Shown here piece by piece: positions 19,217 to 28,186 of a stretch of DNA of 64,000 nucleotides. The position numbers were made by a program, and so were the translations under genes. The notes beneath the pieces are model-generated. The model searched no databases. It saw nothing but the letters and a program-made list of their open reading frames with translations, and was not told the origin of the DNA. The DNA is taken from contig JAODMT010000017.1 of the NCBI GenBank assembly GCA_025464975.1, positions 143,830 to 207,829 of the forward strand, given 5' to 3'. The stretch's first letter is position 1. Every line of letters starts with the position of its first letter. The DNA comes from Microbacteriaceae bacterium (GTDB taxonomy: Bacteria; Actinomycetota; Actinomycetes; Actinomycetales; Microbacteriaceae).

Positions 19217-19259
19217 TCACGGCCTAGGAGCCTCCCTGCGGGGGGCTCCTAGCCCGTGA
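19217..19259 (+). terminator. Long hairpin overlapping the sigma-factor start codon
   Basis: The arms 19217-19232 and 19244-19259 are inverted repeats of 16 bases with one mismatch around an 11-base loop. The right arm contains GTG 19256-19258, the only possible start codon of the sigma gene (an in-frame TAG lies immediately upstream), and the G-rich run before it. There is no T-tract. It may terminate the upstream transcript, control sigma translation, or both. Confidence 0.6.
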
Positions 19260-19798
19260 CCAGCATACGAAATGGTGAAATTTCCGACTCGGGAAGAGAC
19301 TCGAACTCGTTCGAGTCGGTCTACCGTGCGTTCGCGCCTGCCTTGGTCGGCTACCTGACCGCTCACGGAATTGAAGATCCAGAGGCCGTCACGCACGATG
19401 TCTTTCTCGTCGTGCTCCCCAAGATCGGCACCATCCGAGGCGGCGAAAGCGGAGTGCGGACTCTCCTGTTCTCGATCGCACACGCGCGATGTGTCGATCA
19501 TCATCGCCGCCAATCGAGAAGACCGAAGATCGTCGAATATGAACCCGCTTTGGATTTTCGAATGACCGAGTCCGCCGAAGAAATAGCCGGTGGTCGGGAC
19601 TCGAGCGTGCTGTCCCTGCTGTCGGAGTTGAACGAGGATCAGCGTGAGGTGCTTCTGCTTCGCGTCATTGCGGATCTCTCCCTTGAGCACGTCGCCGGCA
19701 TCATGAAGAAATCGGTGGGGGCAATCAAACAGCTTCAGCGTCGCGCGCTTCTGGCGCTGAAGGCTCACCCGGAGCTGGAGAATTGGGGATCACGATGA
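19256..19798 (+). CDS. ECF-type RNA polymerase sigma factor
   Basis: This 180-residue sigma-70 family protein has only regions 2 and 4. Region 2 spans about residues 18-85 (FESVYRAFAPALVGYLTAHG, HDVFLVVLPKI). Region 4 spans about 120-175 (LLSELNEDQREVLLLRVIADLSLEHVAGIMKKSVGAIKQLQRRAL), ending in the recognition helix. It would direct RNA polymerase to a stress or surface regulon. The GTG start is buried in a stable hairpin. Its stop overlaps the ATG of the next gene, as is usual for sigma/anti-sigma pairs. No zinc-binding anti-sigma motif is seen in that partner. Confidence 0.87.
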   Translation: MTSIRNGEISDSGRDSNSFESVYRAFAPALVGYLTAHGIEDPEAVTHDVFLVVLPKIGTIRGGESGVRTLLFSIAHARCVDHHRRQSRRPKIVEYEPALDFRMTESAEEIAGGRDSSVLSLLSELNEDQREVLLLRVIADLSLEHVAGIMKKSVGAIKQLQRRALLALKAHPELENWGSR

Positions 19799-20442
19799 CC
19801 GCCGGACACGACGACGACAGAATCGTCACCGATCTGCTGACGGCGATCGAGGGGGATGGGGATACCCTTCGCCCGGTTCTCCTTGAGTTGCGTTCTTTCG
19901 CCAACGGTCCCGTTCCGGTTCCCTCCCCCGAGCTTGCGGAACTCATGGACTCCACGGTCGTTTCCCTTGCCACCCGTCGACGCACCCGCCGTCGCGCCGT
20001 CATTTTCTCCGTTGCCGTGGTCACCGCCATGGGGGTGGGAACCACCGCGGCGGCCGCCGCGGTGAGTCCGGAGTTCCGGGCGACCACACAGCGCGTGATC
20101 ACCGGAATCGTGAGCGGCCTGACCCCGCCGGGCGACACCTCGCCGGTCGATCCGGCTTCGACGCCGAACCCGTCGAACGTCACCGTGCCTGCCAAGTCAA
20201 CGACGACTCATCCGACACCGCATCCCGCGCCGACAGATTCGCTTGCACCGCAGCCGTCCCCGAAGCCGAACCGCTCATCGCACGGGCAGTCCGATCCGCT
20301 ACCCTCCGTCAAGCCGGTGCTCCCGGTTCCGCCATCGCAGGGGGATCACATCCCGGGCATCCCGCCGACGCCGCACAAAATCTGGACCAACGGCCTGGTG
20401 CCAGGAATCTTCGACAAAACGGAGCACCCAGGCACCCCCTGA
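19795..20442 (+). CDS. Membrane protein coupled to the sigma factor (possible anti-sigma factor)
   Basis: A 215-residue protein with an acidic cytoplasmic N-terminus of about 65 residues, a basic stretch (ATRRRTRRRAV), one membrane span (FSVAVVTAMGVGTTAAAAAV) and a long extracytoplasmic tail rich in Pro, Thr and Ser. The topology is that of an anti-sigma factor, and the ATGA overlap with the sigma gene supports this role. However, the N-terminal part lacks the HxxxCxxC zinc motif of ZAS anti-sigma factors. The start at 19795 is chosen over an upstream ATG at 19783 because of the overlap. Confidence 0.68.
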   Translation: MTAGHDDDRIVTDLLTAIEGDGDTLRPVLLELRSFANGPVPVPSPELAELMDSTVVSLATRRRTRRRAVIFSVAVVTAMGVGTTAAAAAVSPEFRATTQRVITGIVSGLTPPGDTSPVDPASTPNPSNVTVPAKSTTTHPTPHPAPTDSLAPQPSPKPNRSSHGQSDPLPSVKPVLPVPPSQGDHIPGIPPTPHKIWTNGLVPGIFDKTEHPGTP

Positions 20443-20562
20443 CGCGGCCGGGCCGTTACCTTCCTTCAACTCCGCGCCGCATGCGATAGCGTTCTCGAAA
20501 TGGTTGAGTCGTCCTCCGGGCCGCGGACCGAACGCGGAATTCCACCATCGCGAAAGGCCGTA

Positions 20563-21561
20563 ATGGACATCATCGAGTTCACGCCCGATCGGAATCAACT
20601 CGCCTACACGTTCGGAGGCAGGCCACCCATCCTGACCGTTCGTCCCGGCGACGCACTCAAGCTGTGGTCAGAGGACGCGTTCAATCATGCGCTGAAATCC
20701 GTCGATGATCTTTCGAGCGCGAAGGTCGACCTGCGCTTCGTGAATCCGCAGACCGGCCCGTTCTATGTGGCCGGCGCGGAACCCGGGGACACTCTGGCCA
20801 TCCACATCGCCGAGCTCACCCCGGCGCGCAGTTGGGGCGTCTCGGCCGCCATTCCATTCTTCGGAGGGCTGACCAGCACGGACCGAACGGCGACGTTGCA
20901 GGATGCCCTGCCGGACACCACCTGGATCTACCACGTGGATTCGGCGCGGCAGACCGTGGGCTTCCAGGCCCGGTTCGGAGACTTCGAGGTCGCGCTGCCG
21001 CTGGAACCGATGCTCGGCACTATCGGTGTCGCTCCGCCCGCCGGAGAGGTCCGTTCGTCTCTGGTTCCGGAGCGTTTCGGAGGCAACATGGACTCCCCCG
21101 ACGTCAAAGCCGGAACCACTGTGTACCTTGGCGTGAACGTGGAAGGAGCGCTCTTTTCCATCGGTGACGGACACTATCGGCAGGGTGAGGGCGAGGCCTG
21201 CGGAACCGCGGTCGAGGGCGCGATGAACTCGACCATCATCGTCGACCTGATTAAGGGTGGTGCCCCGCGCTGGCCCCGCCTGGAGACCGATACGCACTGG
21301 ATGGCCGTCGGCTCGTCCCGGCCGATGGAAGACTCCTGGCGAATTGCGCAGGTCGAAATGGTGCGGTGGTTCGAAGAGCTCTTCGACCTGCACCAGATGG
21401 ACGCCTACCAACTGCTCACGCAGACAGCCCAGACCCCAATCGCCAATGCCGTCGACGCGAACTACAGCGTGGTGGTCAAGGCGGCCAAGTCTTACTTTCC
21501 ACGCCAGCACGCGTACGACGGCCTTCACGCAACAATGCGAGACCGAGCCACACGACTATAG
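20563..21561 (+). CDS. Acetamidase/formamidase family protein
   Basis: This 332-residue protein starts at the ATG at 20563 after a GAAAGG ribosome site. Family features include the N-terminal LTVRPGDALKLWSEDAFNH, NPQTGPFYVAGAEPGDTLAIHI, the LEPMLGTIGVAPP segment and the GDGHYRQGEGEACGTAVEG block, which in the FmdA/AmdA fold supplies acidic and metal-linked active-site residues. It would hydrolyse short amides to acid and ammonia. It is followed after 9 bases by an SDR gene, so the two may form a small catabolic operon whose substrate is unknown. Confidence 0.88.
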   Translation: MDIIEFTPDRNQLAYTFGGRPPILTVRPGDALKLWSEDAFNHALKSVDDLSSAKVDLRFVNPQTGPFYVAGAEPGDTLAIHIAELTPARSWGVSAAIPFFGGLTSTDRTATLQDALPDTTWIYHVDSARQTVGFQARFGDFEVALPLEPMLGTIGVAPPAGEVRSSLVPERFGGNMDSPDVKAGTTVYLGVNVEGALFSIGDGHYRQGEGEACGTAVEGAMNSTIIVDLIKGGAPRWPRLETDTHWMAVGSSRPMEDSWRIAQVEMVRWFEELFDLHQMDAYQLLTQTAQTPIANAVDANYSVVVKAAKSYFPRQHAYDGLHATMRDRATRL

Positions 21562-21570
21562 GGAGATGAC

Positions 21571-22332
21571 ATGGATCTGCAGCTCAGGGGCCTGACCGCG
21601 CTGGTTACCGGTGGCACCAAGGGAATCGGCCGGGCGATTGTGGAAACCTTCGCGGCCGAAGGCGCCAATGTGGCATTCTGCGCCAGGAGCGCAGAAGAGA
21701 TCGCAGCCACCGAAGCTGCTCTCAAAACAACCGGCGTGACAGTGGCGGGCACTGCACTTGACATGCGGGCGCACGATGACGTCGTCCGTTGGGTGAACGA
21801 TTCGGCCGAAGCGTTCGGCGGAATCGACATCGTCATTAGCAATGTCAGCGCCCTCGCCATCCCCGACACGGAGGAGAATTGGGACGCGTCGTTGCAGGTG
21901 GACCTGATGGGCACGGTGAAGCTCGTCAAAGCCGCCTTGCCGCACCTCGAAAAGAGCAATGCACCTTCGATCACGGCGATCTCGAGCGTCTCCGGTCGAG
22001 AGGTCGACTTTGCTTCCGGGCCCTATGGAACTGTGAAATCCGCGATCATCGCCTACATGGCCGGGCTGGCCTACCAGCTTGCGGACAAGGGCATCCGCGC
22101 AAATACCGTCTCCCCCGGCAACACCTATCACGGTGGCGGCGTCTGGGAGAGCATCGAGCAGGACAATCCTGAGTTCTTCGCCGTAGCGATGGGGCTAAAT
22201 CCCACCCGTCGGATGGGCACGCCTCAGGAAGTCGCCAATACGGTCGTGTTTCTCTCCAGCCCGCTTTCGAGCCGCACCACCGGCGCCAACATTCTGGTCG
22301 ACGGCGGACTGTCGCGCGGAATCCAGTTCTAA
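21571..22332 (+). CDS. Short-chain dehydrogenase/reductase
   Basis: A 253-residue classical SDR with TGGTKGIGRA (NAD(P)-binding), SNVSALAIP, SSVSGREVDFASGPYGTVKSA, in which Tyr and Lys form the YxxxK pair, and a C-terminal ILVDGGLSRG. This is the layout of 3-oxoacyl reductase-like enzymes that act on varied small carbonyls. A GGGAGATG ribosome site precedes the ATG. It lies 9 bases after the acetamidase/formamidase gene and is probably co-expressed. The substrate is not deducible. Confidence 0.88.
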   Translation: MDLQLRGLTALVTGGTKGIGRAIVETFAAEGANVAFCARSAEEIAATEAALKTTGVTVAGTALDMRAHDDVVRWVNDSAEAFGGIDIVISNVSALAIPDTEENWDASLQVDLMGTVKLVKAALPHLEKSNAPSITAISSVSGREVDFASGPYGTVKSAIIAYMAGLAYQLADKGIRANTVSPGNTYHGGGVWESIEQDNPEFFAVAMGLNPTRRMGTPQEVANTVVFLSSPLSSRTTGANILVDGGLSRGIQF

Positions 22333-22423
22333 GACGGCGCCGCCGCGCAGCACTACAATCTGCCGGTTGCATTCGCCGCGGACCGTGAGCTCGTTGAGCA
22401 CCCTTGCATCGAGCAGTGGCGTC

Positions 22424-22465
22424 TGTGAGACAGTGTCACAGTCCGGGAGCGCTACGGCCGTAGCG
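22424..22465. promoter_or_regulatory. Two adjacent palindromes in a convergent intergenic region
   Basis: TGTGAGACAGTGTCACA at 22424-22440 is an 8-1-8 inverted repeat with one mismatch. CGCTACGGCCGTAGCG at 22450-22465 is a perfect 16-base palindrome. They lie between two genes that converge (stops at 22332 and 22621), so they are not at an obvious promoter. Possible roles are a shared terminator or protein-binding sites. The rest of 22333-22620 shows no gene I can support. Confidence 0.4.
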
Positions 22466-22620
22466 TTGCTGGCCGATGGTGGCAAGATATGGGCACCGAT
22501 GATCACTCGACTAACAAATTTGAACCCTCGAACCACGCATTCACGCACCGGCTATTCGGAGGTTCTCAGAAACGCCCAAGGACGCCTCTTGGTACCGGCG
22601 ACACGGAAGCCGTGGCACGA

Positions 22621-23592
22621 CTACTCAGCACGCCCACTCGCGACCCAGGTCACGACCGTGCTGGTCGATTCGCCCGGCTCGAGGTTCACGAGCGGTCCGA
22701 GCACCTCTAGCTCCACCAGGTGGGCGCTGGGATGCAGATTCTCTAGTTCTGCGATGGGCTTGGCGGTCGGCATTTGAAGCCACACCTCGACCTGCGCGCC
22801 ACCATCCGGATAGTCCGCACCCTCCACAGGCACAAGGGTGAGGCTGAGGCTTTCGCCGCCCGGTCCCTCGTATCCGACCGATCCGGGCACTCCTATGAAT
22901 CCGCGTTTCGCAACACCTGTCCCGATTGGCAGACGGACGGCGGAGTCCCCCTCCGCACCCACCACATCGCCTACCCACGTGCCGAGATCGAGGAGTCCGC
23001 TTCGCGGAAAGACGGGAACGACCACCGCAGCCTCGCGAACTGGCAGCCCCGCACCCGCAGCAGTGTTCACCTGGCACACCTCCCAGATCGACCATCGGAC
23101 GGGCGCGGCTGAGATGTTGGTGAAGGTGGTGGTCTGCTCGAAGTGAGTGCCCATGCACGGGATTGCATACGACCGGATTATCCGGATGCCACTGCGCCGG
23201 TCATCCGGACTTGTCAATGTCACCGTCACGGATTCCGAAGATGACACGACATCTTCAGTCCAGGCGCCGGAATCGAGAACCTGATCGGGCGGCCCCGCCC
23301 ACTCCCCCGCGCCTCCCCACCCCTGAGGCGCAGGCCAGGTCTTGGTGCCCCCGAGGTTCGCCCACGTCGACATTCCGCCTGCACCGTCGGGCCATTCGTC
23401 AACAGGAAACACCGGATGCAGGGAGCTGTCGACCAGTGCTGGGTTTTGCCACAGGAGTTCCGTGCCCCTCACTCGCAGTGAAAGCAGGCGTCCACCGCGG
23501 GTGGGAGCGAACGTCAGGAACAGGTCGTTCGTCGTGACCACGGTGAGCGGCAGATCACCCGTTCCGCCGGCAGTCACGACCGGCGTCGGCAC
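22621..23592 (-). CDS. DUF4380-like (mutarotase-fold) protein
   Basis: This 323-residue protein starts at a GTG at 23592 overlapping the TAG of the dehydrogenase gene (TAGTG). Sequence features are APTRGGRLLSLRVRGTELLW, HPVFPVDEWPDGAGG and the late VEVWLQMP ... LVELEVLGPLVNLEPGES run. These fit the galactose-mutarotase-like beta-sandwich of DUF4380 proteins. No signal peptide is seen. The catalytic role is unknown; the fold binds carbohydrates. It is the last gene of the leftward sugar operon (24668 to 22621), so a role in sugar handling is likely. Confidence 0.75.
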   Translation of the reverse strand: MPTPVVTAGGTGDLPLTVVTTNDLFLTFAPTRGGRLLSLRVRGTELLWQNPALVDSSLHPVFPVDEWPDGAGGMSTWANLGGTKTWPAPQGWGGAGEWAGPPDQVLDSGAWTEDVVSSSESVTVTLTSPDDRRSGIRIIRSYAIPCMGTHFEQTTTFTNISAAPVRWSIWEVCQVNTAAGAGLPVREAAVVVPVFPRSGLLDLGTWVGDVVGAEGDSAVRLPIGTGVAKRGFIGVPGSVGYEGPGGESLSLTLVPVEGADYPDGGAQVEVWLQMPTAKPIAELENLHPSAHLVELEVLGPLVNLEPGESTSTVVTWVASGRAE

Positions 23593-24668
23593 TACGACTC
23601 GTCTCGTTGCGGCGCACCGGCGGGGATAAGCACCACTTTGCCTGTGGCTCCTCCGGCGGCGATGCGGTAGGCCTCATCCGCTTTTCTCAGATCGAGCCGG
23701 TGCGACACGACGGTCTCGGGACTCAGCCCCTCAGCTGCGATCATGTTCGCGACATCCTCCATGCCCTGCAGCGAGGTGACCCAGGAAGCCGTGAGGGTGA
23801 GCTGCTTGTGCAGCAACGTGTCAGATACCTCGGTTTCGAGGCGTCCACCTTCGCCGAGGAACCCCACGCGACCCCATTCAGCCGCGGCCTCGACGGCGGT
23901 CGAACGGCCGGGCGTGCTGCCCGAGCAATCAACAGTGACCTGGCAGCCGACGCCCCCAGTGAGTTTCAGGATGTTGGCGACCGCTTGGTCATCCGCCTGA
24001 ACGATGTCCTCGACGAGGCCGGTCGATTTGACGAACTCGATGCGCTCGGGGCTTCGCTCCACTCCGATGACGCGTCGAGCGCCGAGCATCCTGCCGATCA
24101 TCGCCGCAGCAAGCCCGACTGGGCCGAGCCCGACGACGAGCAAATCCTCCCCGCCGTGGACTCCGGTGCGGCGCAAGCCCTCGTAGGCGGTGCCGAAACC
24201 GCAGGCGATGAGCGCGCCATCGACGAAGCTCAGTCCCGTCGGGAGGGGGATGCATGTCGATTCGTCTGCAAGAACAAATTCGGCGTGACCTCCATCACGC
24301 TGCCAGCCATAAGCCGCTTTATGCGGTTGGTCGGTGCAGCTAATGAAGTAGCCGGCGCGACAGTTGCGACAGCGCCCACATCCATGAATGTGGTAGACGA
24401 TGACGTCGTCACCCACTCCGAAACGGGTCACACCGGGACCTGCCGCAACGATACGGCCGCTCGGCTCATGACCCGCGATCACACCCTTGTACGCGGGCGC
24501 GCCGTCGAGACCTTTGTGCGTCTTGTATCCGTTGTAGATGAACCCGATGTCGCTTCCGCAGATACCGGATGCGCCGACTTGCACCAATACCTGCCCTACA
24601 CCGGCCTCGGGGACCGGGTACTCGCGCACCTCGGCGGTGGCGTTGCCGGGTAAAAATACTCCGTGCAT
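23592..24668 (-). CDS. Zinc-dependent alcohol dehydrogenase (MDR family)
   Basis: A 358-residue medium-chain dehydrogenase. The catalytic zinc site is GICGSDIGF with GHEPSGRIV, and the structural zinc lobe is CGRCRNCRAGYFISC. The Rossmann core has VVGLGPVGLAAAMIG and an ERSPERI strand end suited to NAD. Similar enzymes oxidise sugar alcohols, such as sorbitol-type polyols, or sugar derivatives. It sits between the DUF5107-TPR gene and the DUF4380 gene in a carbohydrate operon. The polyol role is inference. Confidence 0.88.
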   Translation of the reverse strand: MHGVFLPGNATAEVREYPVPEAGVGQVLVQVGASGICGSDIGFIYNGYKTHKGLDGAPAYKGVIAGHEPSGRIVAAGPGVTRFGVGDDVIVYHIHGCGRCRNCRAGYFISCTDQPHKAAYGWQRDGGHAEFVLADESTCIPLPTGLSFVDGALIACGFGTAYEGLRRTGVHGGEDLLVVGLGPVGLAAAMIGRMLGARRVIGVERSPERIEFVKSTGLVEDIVQADDQAVANILKLTGGVGCQVTVDCSGSTPGRSTAVEAAAEWGRVGFLGEGGRLETEVSDTLLHKQLTLTASWVTSLQGMEDVANMIAAEGLSPETVVSHRLDLRKADEAYRIAAGGATGKVVLIPAGAPQRDES

Positions 24669-24706
24669 GAGTTGGATCTCCTCTTGTGTTCGTTAAGTCT
24701 GCTGGG

Positions 24707-27700
24707 TCAGGCGCCGTCAGTCGTTCCCGCGGTCGGCGCTTTGATCGCGCTGCGAAGGCGCATCCAGAGCGAACGCAGCCTCGCTATTCGGGCGTCTCGC
24801 TCCGTGTCGAGTTGATCGTGAAATAGCAGCATCGTGGGAAGCGAAGTCGCGAAATAGTCGATCTCGGCCGGCTTCGCAGCTTCTTCATCGATGAAGCGCG
24901 CGAACGCGTCCAGCTGGCGGGTAGCCTCGTCCCGCCGACCGAGTCTGTACAGGGCGAGAATCGACCACGCACTACGATCGGTGAAGGCCGCCGTGGCCAT
25001 GTCGGTGAAATCACCTCGGGCGTTCGCCGCCACTGTCCATGACGCCGTCGCCTCCTCATACAGTCCGACAGCCGCGTATGCGTCGCCGAGTGTGACGTGC
25101 AGGTCGGCGGTCGTGGCGAGCGGATGCCGAGCCTCCCCCAACGACGCGGGTGGAGTGATCGCCGGTTCGATCGCAGCGAGCGCCGCGTGTCCGTCCCCCC
25201 GCGCCAGCGCCTCCCTTGAGAGCGCCACCGACGCCGCATCCCACGCTCCTAGTACGATACCTTCACCCCCCTCCCAGGGCTGGAAATGGCGTGCACCCAG
25301 TGCGCTAAGCGCTTCTGCAGGCTGACCCGTTTCGGTCAAAAGACGCGCCCGTTCCACGGTCAGGTCATCGCGGTCGGCGACCAAATCGGGCCGTGCGTCC
25401 AGCTGCGCGAGGCGATCGGCTGCGGGAATTCTGGCTCGCGCCGAGAGCTGATCGGATTCGAAAAGTAGTCGCGGGTCGTCAGGGGCCGCGGCTCGTGCCT
25501 GATCGAAGTGTCGGGTCGCTTCCGCGATGCTGTGGCTCACGTTGTAGGCGGCGACCCCAAGGTTTCGATGCAGGAGGGCCACTGTCGCAGCATCCGGACT
25601 CCCCGACAGCCCCGCGTTCCAGGTGACGATTGCATCGGTGAACCGGCCCCTATCGAAATACCAGCTGCCCAACATCGCCGCGACGACAGGATTCGTGAGA
25701 TCGAGCGACGCAACGGCCGTGAGGGCGTCGATGTCATCCAGTCGAGAGGGCAACGCATTTGTCGCGTCGAGAGCCGTCGCCTCAGCGAGCGCATCTATGG
25801 CACCACGTTCGTCCGCACTTCTCACCGCGAGCGCCGCGCGGTGTATCCACGCGAGCGAACCCACGTTCACCTGCCCGGATGGTCGGTGAGCGTTCGCATC
25901 TACGGCGAGCGCGAGGAGCCTGTTGGCGTCCTCCTCAGCTCCGACGCTAAGGTACTCGAGCCCGACGTCGAGCAGGATGGTGGCATCGTCGCTTGCAGGA
26001 AGACCCGCCAGATCGCGCGACCACTGGTCAAGCGGATCGAAACGGAGCGTCTGCTCGAGCATCTCTGCCGCCTCGTCGTGTCGCTCGAGCCTGCGCAAGA
26101 GTACGACGCACAGAGCGCGAAGCTGCAGATTTTCGGCGTCTCGACGGAGAGCTCGGCTGGCGTAGTCGAGTGCACGTTCAGGATCGGGCGATGCATTCAA
26201 CCGAGCGAGGGCCAAGAAGGCTGCGACGGACTGCGCGTCATCCCAGGCCGCTTTTTCGAAGGCATGCTGCGCTTCGTAGCAGCGCCCGAGACGCCGAAGC
26301 GCGAGTCCGAGAAGATAGTGGGATTCTCCGCTGGCCGGCGTCGGAGCCCATGCCGTTTCACGGCGGATAGCGCGCTCGAAATACTGCGCAGCTTCGGCGT
26401 AGAGAGCCGCCGAGTATCGCCGGGACCCGAGCGCGATATTTGCCCGGATGTCGTCGGGGTCACGGCGGAGAACTTCGAGCCAGTAAGGCTCTGGCGAACG
26501 AGTCGCGTGGCGATACTGCCGCAAGTAGGCGGCGACCAGGTTGAGTTCTTCCGTTGTCGCGATGTCGGTCGGCGCGGGAGGCGCGACTGCACTCGCAGGC
26601 GGGTCACCCGCCGCATCCGCAGCCCGCCACGAGTGCGCGACCAACTCGCGGGCATTCGAAACGACGCGCACCACAATATCCGCGGCTGCAGTCGAGTCCG
26701 GTACGGGCCAGTCGATAATAACGGGAGCATCCGGCGCGATGTCACGCACGATCGTGTCGAGCGTACGGCCGACCGAGTCCGTGAACTCGATGGACGCGCC
26801 TTCTGCTACGAGCGAGGTGGACACTCCGACACGAAGGAGCGCGGGCGTTATCGACTCCACCCGGATAGCGGCGTCCTTCGTTGCCTGCGTCGCAGGACCA
26901 ATCGCCGAGATGGGGTACCAGAACTGGCTGAAGGTCTTGGTCTCTCCCGGCGCGAGGAAGGCGAAATCGGGCTGATTTTCGGTATAGACGCCCGCCATGA
27001 GTTCGACGTACGGGCCATCCGTGTCAGTGAGATTGATATCCCAAGCGTGGCCGAACGGCGCATTGCCCCAGGTCCACTGCTTCTTGCCAGGTGAGATCGA
27101 TCGGTCGGCCCAATGAACAAATCCTGCTTTGCGAGAGTGATCGTAGCCGCCGAAGAACGAATTCTCGGTGTGCGTCACCATGTATGAGGTCGGCACCGGG
27201 ATGTTGCGATACCAGTCGAGCCGATCGGCGTCGGGGTGCTCGGCGTCCAACCGTGACGGGTAGTCAACCCCGTAGTACTTGCCGTTGACCTCAGGGAATG
27301 AAACGACGGCGCGCTTCGCGTGGTCGGCGACGAAGTGCACGTCCGTCGGGAAAAACGACTGATAGTGGTCTCCCACGGCAGCCGCCACGTTGGCCCACCA
27401 CAGAAACGTCTGCGTCTCCTCCGAGCGATTGAACAGCCGCACGCGCGCCTCGATCGCTGAAGAATCGGGCCGCAGCCGGATGCCGTGCATGCCCTTCATG
27501 CGGGTGAAAGGGTCATGGTCGGAGCACCAGACGGTGACGCTTCCATCGGATTCGCGCTCGATCGCCACGTCGGTCGGAAGGTAGGTAGCGGGGCGGTGAT
27601 GCTGCGGCCAGTTGAACTCGACGCCGCCAGAGATCCACGGCCCCGTCAGCCCCACCAGCGCCGGCTTTATCACATTGTTGCGATAGAACATGTCGTAGCC

Positions 27701-28018
27701 CGTGATCTTGTCGTAGGCGATATGAATGCGGCCGCCGAGCTCGGGAAGGATGACCACACGCATCCAGTCGTTCTCGAGATGAACGGCTTGCCATGCTCGC
27801 GCATTCTTGGATGATTCGATGCGCTCGTGGAAGGGAAGTGGGAACACCTTGCCGGACGAGCCCTGGTACACGCGAGAGTCGAGGAATTGCGGGTAGCGGT
27901 CTGGAGCAGCAGGTTCGTAAGTGTCGATCGTGAGTGGCTCAGACCAGACGGCTACGGGCGCCTCGGCCTGATTGGCAGGTACGGGGGGAAGTTCGATTTT
28001 CGACTCATAAGCGAGCAT
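24707..28018 (-). CDS. DUF5107 domain protein with TPR repeats
   Basis: This is a 1103-residue cytoplasmic protein with no signal peptide. Residues about 1-400 match DUF5107, a mutarotase-like carbohydrate-active fold: VILPELGGRIHIAYDKITGYDMFYRN, GGVEFNWPQHHRP and HTENSFFGGYDHSR are visible. From about residue 480 onward there are many TPR-like helical pairs (such as PEPYWLEVLRRDPDDIRANIALGSRRY and AQYFERAIRR). Large DUF5107-TPR fusions are found in sugar loci of actinobacteria, but the reaction is not established. It is the first gene of the leftward operon, opposite the AraC regulator's cluster, and is probably induced with the sugar importer. Confidence 0.85.
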   Translation of the reverse strand: MLAYESKIELPPVPANQAEAPVAVWSEPLTIDTYEPAAPDRYPQFLDSRVYQGSSGKVFPLPFHERIESSKNARAWQAVHLENDWMRVVILPELGGRIHIAYDKITGYDMFYRNNVIKPALVGLTGPWISGGVEFNWPQHHRPATYLPTDVAIERESDGSVTVWCSDHDPFTRMKGMHGIRLRPDSSAIEARVRLFNRSEETQTFLWWANVAAAVGDHYQSFFPTDVHFVADHAKRAVVSFPEVNGKYYGVDYPSRLDAEHPDADRLDWYRNIPVPTSYMVTHTENSFFGGYDHSRKAGFVHWADRSISPGKKQWTWGNAPFGHAWDINLTDTDGPYVELMAGVYTENQPDFAFLAPGETKTFSQFWYPISAIGPATQATKDAAIRVESITPALLRVGVSTSLVAEGASIEFTDSVGRTLDTIVRDIAPDAPVIIDWPVPDSTAAADIVVRVVSNARELVAHSWRAADAAGDPPASAVAPPAPTDIATTEELNLVAAYLRQYRHATRSPEPYWLEVLRRDPDDIRANIALGSRRYSAALYAEAAQYFERAIRRETAWAPTPASGESHYLLGLALRRLGRCYEAQHAFEKAAWDDAQSVAAFLALARLNASPDPERALDYASRALRRDAENLQLRALCVVLLRRLERHDEAAEMLEQTLRFDPLDQWSRDLAGLPASDDATILLDVGLEYLSVGAEEDANRLLALAVDANAHRPSGQVNVGSLAWIHRAALAVRSADERGAIDALAEATALDATNALPSRLDDIDALTAVASLDLTNPVVAAMLGSWYFDRGRFTDAIVTWNAGLSGSPDAATVALLHRNLGVAAYNVSHSIAEATRHFDQARAAAPDDPRLLFESDQLSARARIPAADRLAQLDARPDLVADRDDLTVERARLLTETGQPAEALSALGARHFQPWEGGEGIVLGAWDAASVALSREALARGDGHAALAAIEPAITPPASLGEARHPLATTADLHVTLGDAYAAVGLYEEATASWTVAANARGDFTDMATAAFTDRSAWSILALYRLGRRDEATRQLDAFARFIDEEAAKPAEIDYFATSLPTMLLFHDQLDTERDARIARLRSLWMRLRSAIKAPTAGTTDGA

Positions 28019-28125
28019 GAAGCAAGCCTAGGAATGAACGTCTGCTCGCTGGAATCGTCAATTCGCCAACTTTATGGACGAACCTATTCACTATGTCTGC
28101 TCAAAACTGCCTCAGGATATGCCAA

Positions 28126-28174
28126 AAGAGAAGACACCTAGATGAATTGATGATTCGCCTAAGTGTCTTCTCTT
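28126..28174 (-). terminator. Intrinsic terminator of the RbsBAC-type operon
   Basis: The arms 28126-28137 and 28163-28174 form a perfect 12-base stem. On the minus strand it follows the permease stop by about a dozen bases and is trailed by TTTTGG. It ends the leftward importer transcript before the DUF5107 gene, which therefore needs its own promoter in 28019-28125. Confidence 0.75.
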
Positions 28175-28186
28175 GAGGGACTTCAG

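Noticed and set aside
25508..27094. A 528-codon plus-strand frame inside the DUF5107-TPR gene
   Set aside because: The opposite strand has clear family motifs; this frame has none and no ribosome site.
24707..28018. Considered as a GH or lyase enzyme
   Set aside because: No catalytic motif of a named glycosidase or lyase family is visible; only DUF5107 and TPR patterns are supported.
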